Of a stretch of 64,000 nt of DNA, positions 28,260-38,231 are shown piece by piece. The first letter of the stretch is position 1, and each line of letters starts with the position of its first letter. Origin of the DNA: Clostridia bacterium. Lineage in GTDB: Bacteria; Bacillota; Clostridia; TANB77; CAG-508. The notes beneath the pieces are model-generated. The model saw only the letters and a program-made list of their open reading frames with translations, was not told the DNA's origin and ran no database searches. A program made the translations under genes and the position numbers. The stretch covers positions 1 through 64,000 of the forward strand of contig CAADYJ010000028.1 in assembly GCA_900753245.1 (NCBI GenBank), given 5' to 3'.

Positions 28260-28535
28260 ATGTCAAGATCAAGCAAGAAGATTCCATTCGTTGCTCCAGA
28301 ATTAATGAAAAGAATTGAAGCAATGAACGAAACAGGAGCTAAAGAAGTATTGAAAACATGGTCAAGAGCTTCTACTATATACCCACAAATGGTAGGACAC
28401 ACAATAGCTGTTCATGATGGTAGAAAACATGTACCAGTTTATATTACAGAAGAAATGATAGGCCATAAATTAGGAGAATTTGCTCCAACAAGAACTTTTA
28501 AAGGTCATGCAGGAGAAAAAACAACTAAGAAATAA
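28260..28535 (+). CDS. rpsS: Ribosomal protein S19
   Basis: A 30S head protein near the A-site finger. The 91 aa contain [63 protein letters not shown]. It starts at ATG 28260 after AAAAAGGAGGCAAGTTAAGT. Confidence 0.97.
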   Translation: MSRSSKKIPFVAPELMKRIEAMNETGAKEVLKTWSRASTIYPQMVGHTIAVHDGRKHVPVYITEEMIGHKLGEFAPTRTFKGHAGEKTTKK

Positions 28536-28544
28536 AAAATAAAA

Positions 28545-28636
28545 AAGGGATAAATAATAGATGAGCCCAGCGTGGGACATTTCTTATCCCTTCAGGAATC
28601 ACTTGGGGAAAAGATGTGTCCCCGTCAGGAACCTGA
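28545..28636 (+). promoter_or_regulatory. Three-hairpin spacer between rpsS and rplV
   Basis: Three stems in a row: AAGGGATAA 28545-28553 with TTATCCCTT 28584-28592; GGGGA 28605-28609 with TCCCC 28619-28623; and TCAGG/CCTGA around 28625-28636. No T tract follows. It ends 14 bases before the rplV SD site. Confidence 0.55.
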
Positions 28637-28664
28637 ACAAGATAGAGTTAAGGAGGAAAATAAC

Positions 28665-29033
28665 GTGGAAAAACAAGAAGTTCAAGAAGTTATCGTTCCA
28701 GAAGCAAGCGCAACACTTAAATATGCAAGAATTTCAGCAAGAAAAGTTAAAATCGTAATAGATTTAATTAGAGGAAAAAGTGTAGATGAAGCTTTAGCAA
28801 TTGTTAAATTTACACCAAAAGCTGCATCTGAGATAATAGAAAAATTATTAAAATCAGCAATAGCAAATGCTGAAAATAACCACAATATGGCACACGAAAA
28901 ACTATATGTTGCAGAAGTATATGCAAACCAAGGTCCAACATTAAAAAGAATTAGACCAGCAGCAAAAGGTTCTGCAGTAAGAATTCGTAAAAGAACAAGT
29001 CATATTACAATAGTATTAAGAGAAAGAGATTAG
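28665..29033 (+). CDS. rplV: Ribosomal protein L22
   Basis: A 50S protein whose loop lines the exit tunnel. It is 122 aa from GTG 28665, which sits 8 bases after AAGGAGG. An in-frame ATG at 28572 lies inside a hairpin region without an SD site, so I reject it. Core: [29 protein letters not shown] and [22 protein letters not shown]. The first 13 residues ([13 protein letters not shown]) extend beyond the usual start. Confidence 0.93.
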   Translation: MEKQEVQEVIVPEASATLKYARISARKVKIVIDLIRGKSVDEALAIVKFTPKAASEIIEKLLKSAIANAENNHNMAHEKLYVAEVYANQGPTLKRIRPAAKGSAVRIRKRTSHITIVLRERD

Positions 29034-29049
29034 AAAGGAGTCTATTACT

Positions 29050-29709
29050 ATGGGACAAAAAATGGATCCACATGGATTAAGAGTAGGTGTAATAAAAGAC
29101 TGGGACTCAAAATGGTATGCAAATAAAAAAGATTTCGCAGACTACCTAGTAGAAGATCACAAAATCCGTGAGTATGTAAAGAAAAAATTATATATTAGTG
29201 GAATTTCAAAAATAGAAATTGAAAGAACTGCTAAATTTGTAAAAGTTAATGTTTACACAGCAAAACCAGGTTTAGTAATTGGAAAAGGTGGAAACTTAGC
29301 TGAAACTTTAAAAAATGAATTACAAAAAATGATTGGAAAAGAAGTTAATTTAAATATCGTTGAAGTTAAAGATGTTGATTTAAATGCACAATTAGTTGCA
29401 GAAAACATCGCAGGTCAACTAGAAAGAAGAATTTCATTCAGAAGAGCTATGAAACAATGTATGCAAAAAACTATGAAAGCAGGTGCTTTAGGAATTAAAA
29501 CTGCAGTATCTGGAAGATTAGGTGGAGCAGACATGGCTAGAACTGAATTCTACAAAGAAGGAACAATACCACTTCAAACTTTAAGAGCTGATATTGATTA
29601 TGGATTTGCAGAAGCAGATACAACATATGGAAAAATCGGTGTAAAAGTTTGGATATATAAAGGAGAAGTTCTTCCAACTAAGAAAAACGTGGAAGGAGGA
29701 GACAAATAA
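29050..29709 (+). CDS. rpsC: Ribosomal protein S3
   Basis: A 30S protein at the mRNA entry site with helicase-related function. The 219 aa have an N-terminal KH domain with VIGKGG ([14 protein letters not shown]) and the C-terminal signature [12 protein letters not shown]. It starts at ATG 29050 after AAAGGAGTCTATTACT. Its TAA overlaps the rplP ATG by one base. Confidence 0.97.
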   Translation: MGQKMDPHGLRVGVIKDWDSKWYANKKDFADYLVEDHKIREYVKKKLYISGISKIEIERTAKFVKVNVYTAKPGLVIGKGGNLAETLKNELQKMIGKEVNLNIVEVKDVDLNAQLVAENIAGQLERRISFRRAMKQCMQKTMKAGALGIKTAVSGRLGGADMARTEFYKEGTIPLQTLRADIDYGFAEADTTYGKIGVKVWIYKGEVLPTKKNVEGGDK

Positions 29710-30149
29710 TGCCATTAATGCCAAAAAGAACAAAATATAGAAAACAACAAAAAGGTAGAAATAGAGGAAAAGCAATGAGAGGTAATTTCGTTTCTGATGG
29801 AGAATACGGATTACAAACAACAGAAGCAGGTTTAATTACAACAAACCAAATAGAAGCAGCCCGTGTTGCTATGACTCGTTATATTAAAAGAGGTGGAAAG
29901 GTTTGGATAAAAATCTTCCCTGATAAACCAATAACAAAGAAACCAGCAGAAACTCGTATGGGTAAAGGTAAAGGAGCTGTTGAATATTGGGTAGCAGCTG
30001 TTAAACCAGGAAGAGTTATGTTTGAGATAGCAGGAGTACCAGAAGAAACAGCTAGAGAAGCTTTAAGACTAGCTAGCATGAAACTATCTGTTAAGTGTAA
30101 ATTTGTTAAAAAAGAAACTGAAATAGGTGGTGAAAGTGATGAAGATTAG
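29709..30149 (+). CDS. rplP: Ribosomal protein L16
   Basis: A 50S protein contacting the A-site tRNA. The 146 aa start [25 protein letters not shown] (split by helix) and contain [18 protein letters not shown]. It starts within the rpsC stop codon (TAATG), with the SD site GGAAGGAGG in rpsC. The last 11 bases overlap rpmC. Confidence 0.97.
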   Translation: MPLMPKRTKYRKQQKGRNRGKAMRGNFVSDGEYGLQTTEAGLITTNQIEAARVAMTRYIKRGGKVWIKIFPDKPITKKPAETRMGKGKGAVEYWVAAVKPGRVMFEIAGVPEETAREALRLASMKLSVKCKFVKKETEIGGESDED

Positions 30150-30339
30150 TAAAATAAGAGAAATGTCTTCACCAGAATTAGAAAAAGAATTAGGAGAATT
30201 AAAATCTGAATTATTTAAACTAAGATTTAGTTTAGCAACAAACGGATTAGATAATCCTATGAAAATTAAAGAAGTGAAAAAAGACATTGCAAAAATAAAT
30301 ACAGTATTAACTGAAAGAAAATTAGCAGAAGTAAAATAA
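30139..30339 (+). CDS. rpmC: Ribosomal protein L29
   Basis: A small helical 50S protein at the exit site. It is 66 aa from ATG 30139: [51 protein letters not shown]. The SD AGGTGG at 30125-30130 lies within rplP. An in-frame GTG at 30127 overlaps that SD, so I reject it. Confidence 0.95.
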   Translation: MKISKIREMSSPELEKELGELKSELFKLRFSLATNGLDNPMKIKEVKKDIAKINTVLTERKLAEVK

Positions 30340-30352
30340 TCAGAAAATGTTT

Positions 30353-30418
30353 AAAATTTTCAAAAACGAGTATTACAATGTAGTATGACAACGTAAAACC
30401 AAGTTTTTCAAAGTTTTG
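30353..30418. repeat. Palindromic element between rpmC and rpsQ (copy B)
   Basis: A short relative of the element at 27250. The left part AAAATTTTCAAAAACGAGT pairs imperfectly with the right part AAGTTTTTCAAAGTTTT, with TGACAACG kept in the right half. Here the rpsQ SD site (AAAGGAG, 30424-30430) follows the element, so initiation is not disturbed. Confidence 0.65.
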
Positions 30419-30440
30419 ACAAGAAAGGAGATTAGAAGTA

Positions 30441-30704
30441 ATGGAAGAAAGAAATCTTCGTAGAACATATATAGGAACTGTTAAATCTAACAAAATGGAT
30501 AAAACAGTTGTAGTAGCTGTAGAAACTAGTGAAAAAAATAAAACATATGGCAAAGTTCAAAAGAAAACATATACATTAAAAGCTCATGACGAAAATAATG
30601 AATGCCAAATCGGAGATAAAGTTCAAGTAATGGAAACAAGACCTTTATCAAAAGATAAAAGATTTAGAGTTGTTAAAATAGTAGAAAAGGCTATTATAAA
30701 ATAA
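30441..30704 (+). CDS. rpsQ: Ribosomal protein S17
   Basis: A primary 16S rRNA-binding protein with an OB fold. The 87 aa include [22 protein letters not shown] and [27 protein letters not shown]. It starts at ATG 30441 after AAAGGAGATTAGAAGTA. Confidence 0.96.
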   Translation: MEERNLRRTYIGTVKSNKMDKTVVVAVETSEKNKTYGKVQKKTYTLKAHDENNECQIGDKVQVMETRPLSKDKRFRVVKIVEKAIIK

Positions 30705-30773
30705 TAAGTATTAAGAAAAGGACATTTATTGTCCGCAATGAAATACCATATAGAGAAAAGGAGGAACAGCGAA

Positions 30774-31142
30774 ATGGTACAACAACAATCCATATTAAAA
30801 GTAGCTGATAACACTGGTGCAAAAGAAATTATGTGTATCAGATGTCTAGGTGGATCTTATAGAAAATATGCTAGAATTGGAGACGTTATTGTTGCTTCTG
30901 TTAAAACAGCAACACCTGGAGGAGTTGTAAAAAAAGGTGATGTAGTTAAAGCAGTAGTAGTTAGAACTAAAAAACCAATAAGAAGAGCAGATGGATCATA
31001 TGTAAGATTTGATGAAAATGCAGCAGTTATTATAAAAGAAGATAAAAATCCAAAAGGAACACGTATATTTGGACCTGTTGCAAGAGAGTTAAGAGATAAA
31101 GATTATATGAAGATATTATCATTAGCTCCAGAAGTTCTTTAA
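30774..31142 (+). CDS. rplN: Ribosomal protein L14
   Basis: A 50S protein at the subunit interface. It is 122 aa from ATG 30774 ([20 protein letters not shown]), after AAAGGAGGAACAGCGAA. The 15-codon upstream extension of the frame is non-homologous. The signature [17 protein letters not shown] is present. The spacer before it holds a small GGACA/TGTCC hairpin (30718-30733). Confidence 0.96.
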   Translation: MVQQQSILKVADNTGAKEIMCIRCLGGSYRKYARIGDVIVASVKTATPGGVVKKGDVVKAVVVRTKKPIRRADGSYVRFDENAAVIIKEDKNPKGTRIFGPVARELRDKDYMKILSLAPEVL

Positions 31143-31220
31143 TTAAATTATAATATTAGGGACTATATAAAATTATAAAAATAAAACCTTAAAATAAAGA
31201 AGAAGAGGTGAAATAGAAGA

Positions 31221-31529
31221 ATGAAAATAAGAAAAGGTGATAATGTTAAAGTTTTATCAGGAAATGATAAAGGAAAAACTGGAGAAGTTTTAGAAGTTAT
31301 ACCAAAAACTAATAAGATAGTAGTTAAAGGAATTAACATTAGAAAAAAACATGTTAAACCAAGAAAACAAGGTGAAGAAGGTGGAATAATACCAGTAGAA
31401 TGTGCTATTCACTCAAGTAAAGTAAACATAGTTTGCCCTAAATGTGGAAAAGCGTCTAGAATTGGTTATTCTATAGAAAAAGACGAAAAAGTACGTGTTT
31501 GCAAGAAATGCGGAGCAAAAATAAAATAA
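31221..31529 (+). CDS. rplX: Ribosomal protein L24
   Basis: An assembly initiator of the 50S subunit with a KOW motif ([22 protein letters not shown]). 102 aa. Two CxxC pairs in the C-terminal half (CPKCGKASRIGYS and VCKKCGAKIK) form a likely zinc ribbon, the C+ type. It starts at ATG 31221; the SD is AGAAGAGGTGAAATAGAAG. Confidence 0.95.
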   Translation: MKIRKGDNVKVLSGNDKGKTGEVLEVIPKTNKIVVKGINIRKKHVKPRKQGEEGGIIPVECAIHSSKVNIVCPKCGKASRIGYSIEKDEKVRVCKKCGAKIK

Positions 31530-31565
31530 TGAACACTGATAATTGAAAGGAGGAATACATAAACC

Positions 31566-32105
31566 ATGGAAATATTAAAAGAACAATATCAAAAAGAAAT
31601 AATTCCAGCATTAATGAAAAAGTTCAATTATAAATCTGTTATGGAAGTTCCAAAATTAGAAAAAATAGTAATTAATATAGGATTAGGAGATATAAAAGAC
31701 AATCCAAAATCATTAGAAAATGCAATCAACGATGTAAAAATCATAACTGGTCAAACACCAATTGTGACAAAAGCTAAAAAAGCTATTGCAGCCTTCAAAA
31801 TAAGAGAAGGAGTTAATATGGGATGTAAAGTTACATTAAGACAAGGAAAAATGTATGATTTCGCATACAAACTATTTAATGTAGCACTTCCAAGAGTTAG
31901 AGATTTTAGAGGAGTATCAAAAAATTCTTTTGATGGTAGAGGAAATTACACTATGGGTATAAAAGAACAATTAATATTCCCTGAAATTGAATATGATAAG
32001 ATTGATAAAGTTAGAGGTATGGATATTATATTTGTTACAACAGCTAAAACAGACGAAGAAGCAAGAGAGTTATTAACACTTATGGGAATGCCTTTTAAAG
32101 CATAA
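31566..32105 (+). CDS. rplE: Ribosomal protein L5
   Basis: A 5S rRNA-binding protein of the central protuberance. The 179 aa start [20 protein letters not shown] and contain [40 protein letters not shown] and [15 protein letters not shown]. It starts at ATG 31566 after AAAGGAGGAATACATAAACC. Confidence 0.97.
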   Translation: MEILKEQYQKEIIPALMKKFNYKSVMEVPKLEKIVINIGLGDIKDNPKSLENAINDVKIITGQTPIVTKAKKAIAAFKIREGVNMGCKVTLRQGKMYDFAYKLFNVALPRVRDFRGVSKNSFDGRGNYTMGIKEQLIFPEIEYDKIDKVRGMDIIFVTTAKTDEEARELLTLMGMPFKA

Positions 32106-32132
32106 TAAAGTAAAAAGAAAGGAGAAAAGCCA

Positions 32133-32318
32133 ATGGCTAAAAAATCTTTAAAAGTTAAGCAAGCAAGAGAACAAAAATACAAAACAAGAGAATATAACAG
32201 ATGCAAAATCTGTGGAAGACCACATGCTTATATAAGAAAATACGGAATATGCCGTGTATGCTTTAGAGAATTAGCACATAAAGGTGAAATTCCTGGAGTT
32301 AAGAAAGCAAGCTGGTAA
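32133..32318 (+). CDS. rpsN: Ribosomal protein S14, zinc type
   Basis: A 30S head protein, short zinc-binding form (61 aa). Four cysteines in [21 protein letters not shown] bind Zn. It ends GVKKASW as expected. Start ATG 32133 after AAAGGAGAAAAGCCA. Confidence 0.97.
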   Translation: MAKKSLKVKQAREQKYKTREYNRCKICGRPHAYIRKYGICRVCFRELAHKGEIPGVKKASW

Positions 32319-32328
32319 AATAATAAAG

Positions 32329-32374
32329 AGGATAAACTATTTAGTAGTTATAAAAATAGTAAAGAACATCCTCT
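32329..32374 (+). other. Hairpin in rpsN-rpsH spacer
   Basis: AGAGGAT (32328-32334 region) pairs with ATCCTCT (32369-32375 region), with an inner AACTATTT/AAATAGT pairing. It lies just before the rpsH SD site (AAAGGAGGG) and has no T tract. Confidence 0.5.
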
Positions 32375-32404
32375 AACGTAAAGTAAAGGAGGGAAAATAT
32401 TTAA

Positions 32405-32803
32405 ATGAATACAACAGACCCAATAGCAGATATGCTAACAAGAATAAGAAATGCAAATAATTCAAAACATAAAACTGTAGATATTCCAGCTTCTAATATG
32501 AAAAAAGCAATAGCTAAAATATTATTTGAAGAAGGATATATAAAATCATTTGAAGAAATTGAAAATGAAAATCAAGGAATTATAAGAATTACTTTAAAAT
32601 ATAATGAAAAAGGTGCAAAAGTAATAGACGGTTTAAAAAGAATTAGTAAACCAGGACTAAGAGTATATGCATCTAAAGATGAACTACCACAAGTATTAAA
32701 CGGATTAGGAATAGCTTTAATTTCTACTTCAAAAGGAATTAAAACTGATAAAGAAGCAAGAAAAGAAGGATTAGGTGGAGAAGTTTTAGCTTATGTATGG
32801 TAA
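32405..32803 (+). CDS. rpsH: Ribosomal protein S8
   Basis: A 16S rRNA-binding protein of the platform, and the spc operon repressor in E. coli. 132 aa: [21 protein letters not shown] at the start; signature [31 protein letters not shown] at the end. Start ATG 32405 after AAAGGAGGGAAAATATTTAA. Confidence 0.97.
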   Translation: MNTTDPIADMLTRIRNANNSKHKTVDIPASNMKKAIAKILFEEGYIKSFEEIENENQGIIRITLKYNEKGAKVIDGLKRISKPGLRVYASKDELPQVLNGLGIALISTSKGIKTDKEARKEGLGGEVLAYVW

Positions 32804-32906
32804 TTTAACTATAACAAAGAAATGAAGGTAAGGAGTGAGATATCTTATTTAATGAGATAATGAAAAAAATGGCGACTTACCAAGTAGAAGAAGGAGGAAA
32901 ACTAAC

Positions 32907-33446
32907 ATGTCAAGAATAGGAAATAAACCTATTACTGTACCAGAAGGTGTAGAAGTAAAATTAGACAATACACACTTAACAGTAAAAGGACCTAAAGGAA
33001 CATTAGAAAGAGAAATCCATAAGAACATGAAAGTTTCAATCGAAGGAAATGAAATTACAGTAACAAGACCAAACGATGAACCTGAAAATAGAAGTTTACA
33101 TGGATTAACAAGAACTCTAATTGCCAACATGATTGAAGGAGTATTAAACGAATACAAAAAAGAATTACAAATAGTTGGTGTTGGATATAGAGCACAAAAA
33201 CAAGGAAAAAAATTAGTAATGAACTTAGGTTATTCACATCCAGTAGAAATGGAAGAACCAGAAGGAATTACATTTGATGTTCCAAATGCAAACACAATAA
33301 TTGTAAGAGGAATAGACAAAGAAGTTGTTGGTCAAACAGCAGCAGTTGTAAGAACAAAGAGACCACCAGAAGTTTATCATGGAAAAGGTATTAAATATGC
33401 TGATGAACATATTAGACGTAAAGAAGGTAAAGCTGGTAAGAAATAA
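32907..33446 (+). CDS. rplF: Ribosomal protein L6
   Basis: A 50S protein near the factor-binding site. 179 aa: [16 protein letters not shown] at the N-terminus; [26 protein letters not shown] at the end. Start ATG 32907 after AAGGAGGAAAACTAAC. The spacer before it has a GGTAAG/CTTACC stem (32826-32883) enclosing TATCT/AGATA. Confidence 0.97.
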   Translation: MSRIGNKPITVPEGVEVKLDNTHLTVKGPKGTLEREIHKNMKVSIEGNEITVTRPNDEPENRSLHGLTRTLIANMIEGVLNEYKKELQIVGVGYRAQKQGKKLVMNLGYSHPVEMEEPEGITFDVPNANTIIVRGIDKEVVGQTAAVVRTKRPPEVYHGKGIKYADEHIRRKEGKAGKK

Positions 33447-33577
33447 AATTTAATAAAATAGGATAACTAAAGCTATTTGGAAACTATTTACAAGAAAAAT
33501 ATATTCCTTAGTTTAAGAGGAAGTGACCAAAAGGTAATGATTGTCCAATAACCTTAAGAGAAAGGAGAAATTAAAAA

Positions 33578-33937
33578 ATGATTACAAAAATCAATAGAAA
33601 AGCACAAAGAGAAAGAAGACATATTAGAGTTCGTAATAAAATAAGCGGAACAGCAGAATGTCCAAGATTATGTGTATATAGAAGCAATAAAAATCTTTTT
33701 GTACAAGTAATTGATGATGTTGCAGGAAAAACTTTAGCGCAAGCTTCTACTTTAGACAAAGAAGTAAAAACAAAACATGCAAATAAAGAAGCAGCAAAAG
33801 AAGTTGGAACATTAATAGCAAAAAGAGCAATAGAAAAAAATATTAAATCTGTAGTATATGACAGAGGCGGATACATATATCATGGAGTAGTAAAAGAATT
33901 AGCTGAAGCTGCTAGAGAAGCAGGTTTAGAATTTTAA
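33578..33937 (+). CDS. rplR: Ribosomal protein L18
   Basis: A 5S rRNA-binding protein. 119 aa: [20 protein letters not shown], then [25 protein letters not shown] and [28 protein letters not shown]. Start ATG 33578 after AAAGGAGAAATTAAAA. A 131-base spacer separates it from rplF, with a weak AAGGT/ACCTT stem near 33533-33555 and nothing else clear. Confidence 0.96.
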   Translation: MITKINRKAQRERRHIRVRNKISGTAECPRLCVYRSNKNLFVQVIDDVAGKTLAQASTLDKEVKTKHANKEAAKEVGTLIAKRAIEKNIKSVVYDRGGYIYHGVVKELAEAAREAGLEF

Positions 33938-33954
33938 AAAGGAGGGAAGATAAA

Positions 33955-34446
33955 GTGCACGAAGAGAATACACCAGAATTAAAAGAAAAAGTTGTTGCAA
34001 TTAATAGAGTTGCAAAAGTTGTAAAAGGTGGTAGAACTTTCCGTTTTAGTGCTGTTGTAGTTGTAGGAGACGAAGCAGGACACGTAGGTGTAGGAAATGG
34101 AAAAGCAGCAGAAGTTCCAGACGCAATTAAAAAAGCTATTCAAGAAGCTAAAAAGAACTTAATAGAAGTTCCAATCGTAGGAACTACAATACCACACGAA
34201 TATATAGGAAAATTTGGTAGCGCAAACGTTATGCTAAAACCAGCAGCAGAAGGTACTGGAATTATAGCAGGAGGAAGCGTAAGACCAGTTATAGAACTTG
34301 CAGGATATAGAGATATCCGTACTAAAGTTTTAGGAACAAACAATCCAAGAAACGTAGTTTATGCTACAATAGAAGGATTAAAGAAAATGCAAACAATAGA
34401 ACAAGTTGCAGCTAAAAGAGGTAAAAAAGTAGAAGAAATATTATAA
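33955..34446 (+). CDS. rpsE: Ribosomal protein S5
   Basis: A 30S fidelity protein. 163 aa from GTG 33955 after AAGGAGGGAAGATAAA. Motifs: [40 protein letters not shown] and VKMIxEL-like [26 protein letters not shown]. It is followed directly by rplO. The rpmD gene that normally lies between them is missing. Confidence 0.97.
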   Translation: MHEENTPELKEKVVAINRVAKVVKGGRTFRFSAVVVVGDEAGHVGVGNGKAAEVPDAIKKAIQEAKKNLIEVPIVGTTIPHEYIGKFGSANVMLKPAAEGTGIIAGGSVRPVIELAGYRDIRTKVLGTNNPRNVVYATIEGLKKMQTIEQVAAKRGKKVEEIL

Positions 34447-34472
34447 AAATAAAGAGGAGGTGTAATCCCACA

Positions 34473-34907
34473 ATGAAATTAGACGAATTAAAACCAGCAC
34501 AAAAAACAGAAACAAAGAAAAGAGTTGGACGTGGAATCGGTTCTGGTCTAGGAAAAACATCAGGAAGAGGACATAAAGGACAAAAAGCAAGATCTGGTGG
34601 AGGAGTTAGACGTGGATTCGAAGGAGGTCAAACACCATTATATAGAAGATTACCAAAAAGAGGATTTACAAATATCCATGCTAAAAATTATACAGAAGTA
34701 ACTTTAACAATGCTTAACAAATCAAGTAAAGACGAAGTAACTGCTGAAACATTAATAGCAGATGGAATTATATCTAAAGCAAATGACGGAATAGTTGTTA
34801 TTGCTACAGGTACATTAGATAAAAAATTAACTGTTAAAGCTGTAAGATTCACTAAGGGAGCTAAAGAAAAAATAGAAGCTTTAGGTGGAAAGACAGAGGT
34901 GATTTAG
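34473..34907 (+). CDS. rplO: Ribosomal protein L15
   Basis: A late-assembling 50S protein. 144 aa: [41 protein letters not shown] and the C-terminal signature with [23 protein letters not shown]. Start ATG 34473 after AGAGGAGGTGTAATCCCACA. Its stop codon abuts the secY start. Confidence 0.96.
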   Translation: MKLDELKPAQKTETKKRVGRGIGSGLGKTSGRGHKGQKARSGGGVRRGFEGGQTPLYRRLPKRGFTNIHAKNYTEVTLTMLNKSSKDEVTAETLIADGIISKANDGIVVIATGTLDKKLTVKAVRFTKGAKEKIEALGGKTEVI

Positions 34908-36224
34908 TTGTTTAAAACAATAAAAAACGCATTAAAAACACCAGATGTTAGAAAAAGATTATTATACACACTAATACTAATAGTAGTATTTAGATTAGGA
35001 TGCTACATTACAGTACCAGGAGTAAATAATTTTCAACTTGCAGAAGCATTTAATGGGCAAGGAATGGCATCACTTATAGATTTAATATCAGGAGGAGCTT
35101 TTTCTCGTTTATCTATTTTTGCAATGTCAATTAGTCCATATATCACAGCTTCAATTGTTATTCAATTATTAGGAATGGTTATACCAGCACTAGAAAGATT
35201 AACAAAAGAAGGTGGAGAAGAAGGAAGAAATAAAATAAATAGATATACTAAAATGTTAACAATAGTATTAGCATTAATAGAAGGATTAGGAATTTATTTA
35301 TCATATCGTTCTTCAGGTATCTTTGTAGATACAACATTTATTACAGGAGCTACAGTAGTTATCTCATTAATGGCAGGAACAGCATTATTAATGTGGTTAG
35401 GAGAGCAAATTACAAACAAAGGAATAGGAAATGGAATTTCAATAATTATATTTGTAGGTATAATAGCAGGTTTACCATCAGCTATTACAACAATATGGAA
35501 TTTAATATTTGGAACAGGAACATTTTCAACAACAGGTTTGTTAATAGCATTAGGAATAATTATAGGAGCAATTATCCTAGTTGCAGGAGTTGTATTTGTA
35601 CAACAAGCTGAACGTAGAGTACCTGTACAATATTCAAAAAGAGTAGTTGGAAGAAAAATGGTAGGAGCACAAAATACAAACATACCATTAAAACTTGCAA
35701 TGGCAGGAGTTATGCCAGTAATTTTTGCAAGTAGTTTCATGACATTTCCAGCAATGATAATTCAAATGTTTGTACCAAATATTGCTACACAATCAGGATT
35801 TTGGAATGTAATATACAACTTCTCAATAGCTACATCAACATCAAATGTTGCAATTGGATATTCAATAGCAAATGCAATAGTATACTTATTATTAATAGTA
35901 GGATTCACATTTTTCTATACTTATGCTACATTTAATCCAGCAGAAGTATCAAACAATATAAAGAAAAATGGAGGATTTATACCAGGAATAAGAGCAGGAA
36001 AACCAACAACAGATTATTTATCATCAATAATCTCAAAACTAACAGTATTTGGTGGTTTATTCTTAGCAATAATAGCTATAATACCAATGTTATTAAGATT
36101 TACAAATCTTAACATTGCATTTGGTGGTACATCAATATTAATCGTAGTTGGTGTTGCACTAGAAACAGTACAACAATTAGAATCTCAACTTGTAATGAGA
36201 CATTATAAAGGATTCTTAGAATAA
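34908..36224 (+). CDS. secY: Protein translocase subunit SecY
   Basis: The channel subunit of the Sec membrane translocon. 438 aa with ten hydrophobic segments. The start is TTG 34908, directly after the rplO TAG and 8 bases from GAGGTG. The N-terminal FKTIKNALKTPDVRKRLLYT and signature regions (FSRLSIFAMSISPYITASI, RRVPVQYSKRVVGRKMVG) are intact. It is the last gene of the S10-spc transcript, ended by a strong terminator. Confidence 0.97.
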   Translation: MFKTIKNALKTPDVRKRLLYTLILIVVFRLGCYITVPGVNNFQLAEAFNGQGMASLIDLISGGAFSRLSIFAMSISPYITASIVIQLLGMVIPALERLTKEGGEEGRNKINRYTKMLTIVLALIEGLGIYLSYRSSGIFVDTTFITGATVVISLMAGTALLMWLGEQITNKGIGNGISIIIFVGIIAGLPSAITTIWNLIFGTGTFSTTGLLIALGIIIGAIILVAGVVFVQQAERRVPVQYSKRVVGRKMVGAQNTNIPLKLAMAGVMPVIFASSFMTFPAMIIQMFVPNIATQSGFWNVIYNFSIATSTSNVAIGYSIANAIVYLLLIVGFTFFYTYATFNPAEVSNNIKKNGGFIPGIRAGKPTTDYLSSIISKLTVFGGLFLAIIAIIPMLLRFTNLNIAFGGTSILIVVGVALETVQQLESQLVMRHYKGFLE

Positions 36225-36228
36225 AAAT

Positions 36229-36270
36229 AAAAAATGGATGCAAAATTATATGCATCTATTTTTTATTTTT
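36229..36270 (+). terminator. Terminator after secY
   Basis: AAAAAATGGATGCA (36229-36242) pairs with TGCATCTATTTTTT (36251-36264) around 8 bases, followed by more T residues. It separates secY from adk. Confidence 0.85.
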
Positions 36271-36394
36271 TGCTTTATTCTAAAAAAACAGGTCGATAAA
36301 TAATAAAAATTTGCAAAAAAATGTATACTTGAGAGCTAAAAAAAGATATAATATATAAAAAAATGAAAAAACACAAGAAAAGGAGAAATATTAT

Positions 36395-37057
36395 ATGAAT
36401 ATTATAATGCTAGGAAAACCAGGATCAGGAAAAGGAACAGTAGGAAAAATGTTATCTGAACAGTTAGAAATTATCCATTTGTCAAGTGGAGAACTATTTA
36501 GAAGTTATATAAAAAAAGCAGGAGAAATAGGGAAAGAAATAGATAAATATGTATCACAAGGTAAATTAGTGCCAGATGATTTAGCAATAAGATTAGTAGA
36601 AAAAAGATTACAAGAAATAGATTGCAAAAATGGAGTAATATTAGATGGGTTTCCAAGAACAGTAAAACAAGCTGAAGAATTAGATAAATTTTTCAAACAA
36701 AAAGGCTGTAAAATAGATATAGCAGTAGAGCTAAGATTATCAGACCAAGATATAATAGATAGAATTGTAAAAAGAATGGTATGTTCAAATGTAGATTGCA
36801 GAGAAATATATAATACAGAATTTAAAAAACCAAAACAAGAAGGAATATGTGATAAATGTGGAAGTAAACTTATAAAAAGACAAGATGACACAATGGAGAC
36901 TGTACAACAAAGGTTAAAAACATATTATGAAACTTCAGCCAAATTAATAGATTATTATAAAGCACAAGATTTATTATATGCAGTTAAACTAAATATACAT
37001 TCAGGAAAAACATCAGAGGATGTTGCAAAAGAAGTAAAAGAATATTTAAAAAAATAG
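36395..37057 (+). CDS. adk: Adenylate kinase
   Basis: It interconverts ATP + AMP and 2 ADP. The 220-aa product has the P-loop GKPGSGKGT, LSSGELFR, DGFPRT and a long LID with four cysteines (CSNVDC ... CDKC), so it is likely zinc-bound. Start ATG 36395 after AAAGGAGAAATATT. Unlike in many relatives it is separated from both secY and map by terminators, so it forms a single-gene unit. A TATAAT-like element lies near 36350, but its -35 is unclear. Confidence 0.95.
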   Translation: MNIIMLGKPGSGKGTVGKMLSEQLEIIHLSSGELFRSYIKKAGEIGKEIDKYVSQGKLVPDDLAIRLVEKRLQEIDCKNGVILDGFPRTVKQAEELDKFFKQKGCKIDIAVELRLSDQDIIDRIVKRMVCSNVDCREIYNTEFKKPKQEGICDKCGSKLIKRQDDTMETVQQRLKTYYETSAKLIDYYKAQDLLYAVKLNIHSGKTSEDVAKEVKEYLKK

Positions 37058-37059
37058 TA

Positions 37060-37095
37060 AAAAAGCTAGAAAAATGTTTATTTTTTCTAGCTTTT
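37060..37095 (+). terminator. Terminator after adk
   Basis: AAAAAGCTAGAAAAA (37060-37074) pairs with TTTTTTCTAGCTTTT (37081-37095). Confidence 0.85.
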
Positions 37096-37096
37096 A

Positions 37097-37105
37097 TGTT
37101 ATAAT
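37097..37105 (+). promoter_or_regulatory. Extended -10 promoter for map-infA-alpha operon
   Basis: TGTTATAAT directly after the adk terminator, 34 bases before map. The -35 region would fall inside the terminator stem. Confidence 0.55.
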
Positions 37106-37138
37106 AAATGCTAGTGTTTAAGAGAAAAGGAGGATAAA

Positions 37139-37909
37139 ATGGTAACTATAAAATCAAAACAAGAAATAGAAAAAATGAGAGAGGCTTGTAGAGTAGCTGC
37201 TTTAGCGCAAAAAGCAGTAGAAGAAGCAATAAAACCAGGAATATCTACATGGGAACTAGATAAAATAGCGGAAAATGAAATGAGAAAAAATGGAGCAATA
37301 CCAGCAGAGAAAGGATATCCAAGTGGAGTAAAAGGAGTACCAAATTTTCCAGGATCTATATGTGCATCAGTTAATGATGAAGTTATACATGGAATACCTT
37401 CTAAAAAAGTTATATTAAAAGAAGGAGATATAGTAAGCATAGATTTGGTTGCATATAAAGATGGATTTAATGGAGATTCTGCAAGAACATATACTGTTGG
37501 AAAAATAGATAAAGAATCACAAAAATTAATAGAAATTACAAAACAATCTTTTTACGAAGGAATAAAGTATGCCAAAAAAGGAAATAGATTAGGCGATGTA
37601 TGTCATGCAATAGGAGAATTTGTAGAAAAGAACGGATTTAATGTAGTAAAAGAATTTCAAGGTCATGGAATAGGAAGACAAATGCATGAAGATCCAGGAA
37701 TACCAAACTATGGAAGAGCAGGAAGAGGAATAAGATTAGAACCAGGAATGACACTTGCAATAGAACCTATGGTAATGGCGGGTTCTGATGAAATATTAGA
37801 ATTAGATGATGGATGGACAATTGTTACTGAAGATGGTAAAAGAGCAGCACATTATGAAAATACAATTTTAATTACAGAAAATGAACCAGAAATATTGACA
37901 AAGCTATAA
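37139..37909 (+). CDS. map: Methionine aminopeptidase, type I
   Basis: It removes the initiator Met from nascent proteins. 256 aa, M24 fold. Metal ligands are seen in [19 protein letters not shown] (Asp, Asp), [15 protein letters not shown] (His), AIEPMV (Glu) and HYENTILIT (Glu). Start ATG 37139 after AAAAGGAGGATAAA. Confidence 0.96.
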   Translation: MVTIKSKQEIEKMREACRVAALAQKAVEEAIKPGISTWELDKIAENEMRKNGAIPAEKGYPSGVKGVPNFPGSICASVNDEVIHGIPSKKVILKEGDIVSIDLVAYKDGFNGDSARTYTVGKIDKESQKLIEITKQSFYEGIKYAKKGNRLGDVCHAIGEFVEKNGFNVVKEFQGHGIGRQMHEDPGIPNYGRAGRGIRLEPGMTLAIEPMVMAGSDEILELDDGWTIVTEDGKRAAHYENTILITENEPEILTKL

Positions 37910-38006
37910 AAATATTATATACTATATTAGCTATTGTGTATACTTATGGAAAAAATGTGCAAAAAAATACAATAATAGTAAAAACAATAGAAAATTGGAG
38001 GGTAAT

Positions 38007-38225
38007 ATGGCAAAAGAGGATGTTATTGAAGTAGAAGGAACAGTAGTAGAAACACTACCAAATACTAATTTTAAAGTTGAACTTGAAAATGGACATCAAA
38101 TATTAGCCCATATTTCTGGTAAATTAAGAATGAATTATATTAAAATATTACCAGGAGATAAAGTAAAAGTAGAACTTTCTCCATACGACTTAACAAGAGG
38201 ACGTATTACATGGAGAGCAAAATAA
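38007..38225 (+). CDS. infA: Translation initiation factor IF-1
   Basis: It binds the ribosomal A site during initiation. 72 aa from ATG 38007 ([20 protein letters not shown]), with GGAGGG at 37997-38002. An in-frame ATG 12 bases upstream would have no SD spacing. The S1-like OB fold ends [11 protein letters not shown]. Confidence 0.95.
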   Translation: MAKEDVIEVEGTVVETLPNTNFKVELENGHQILAHISGKLRMNYIKILPGDKVKVELSPYDLTRGRITWRAK

Positions 38226-38231
38226 GTTAAA

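Noticed and set aside
28572..28664. N-terminal extension of L22 from ATG 28572
   Set aside because: It lies in a three-hairpin spacer without an SD site; GTG 28665 has AAGGAGG at the right distance.
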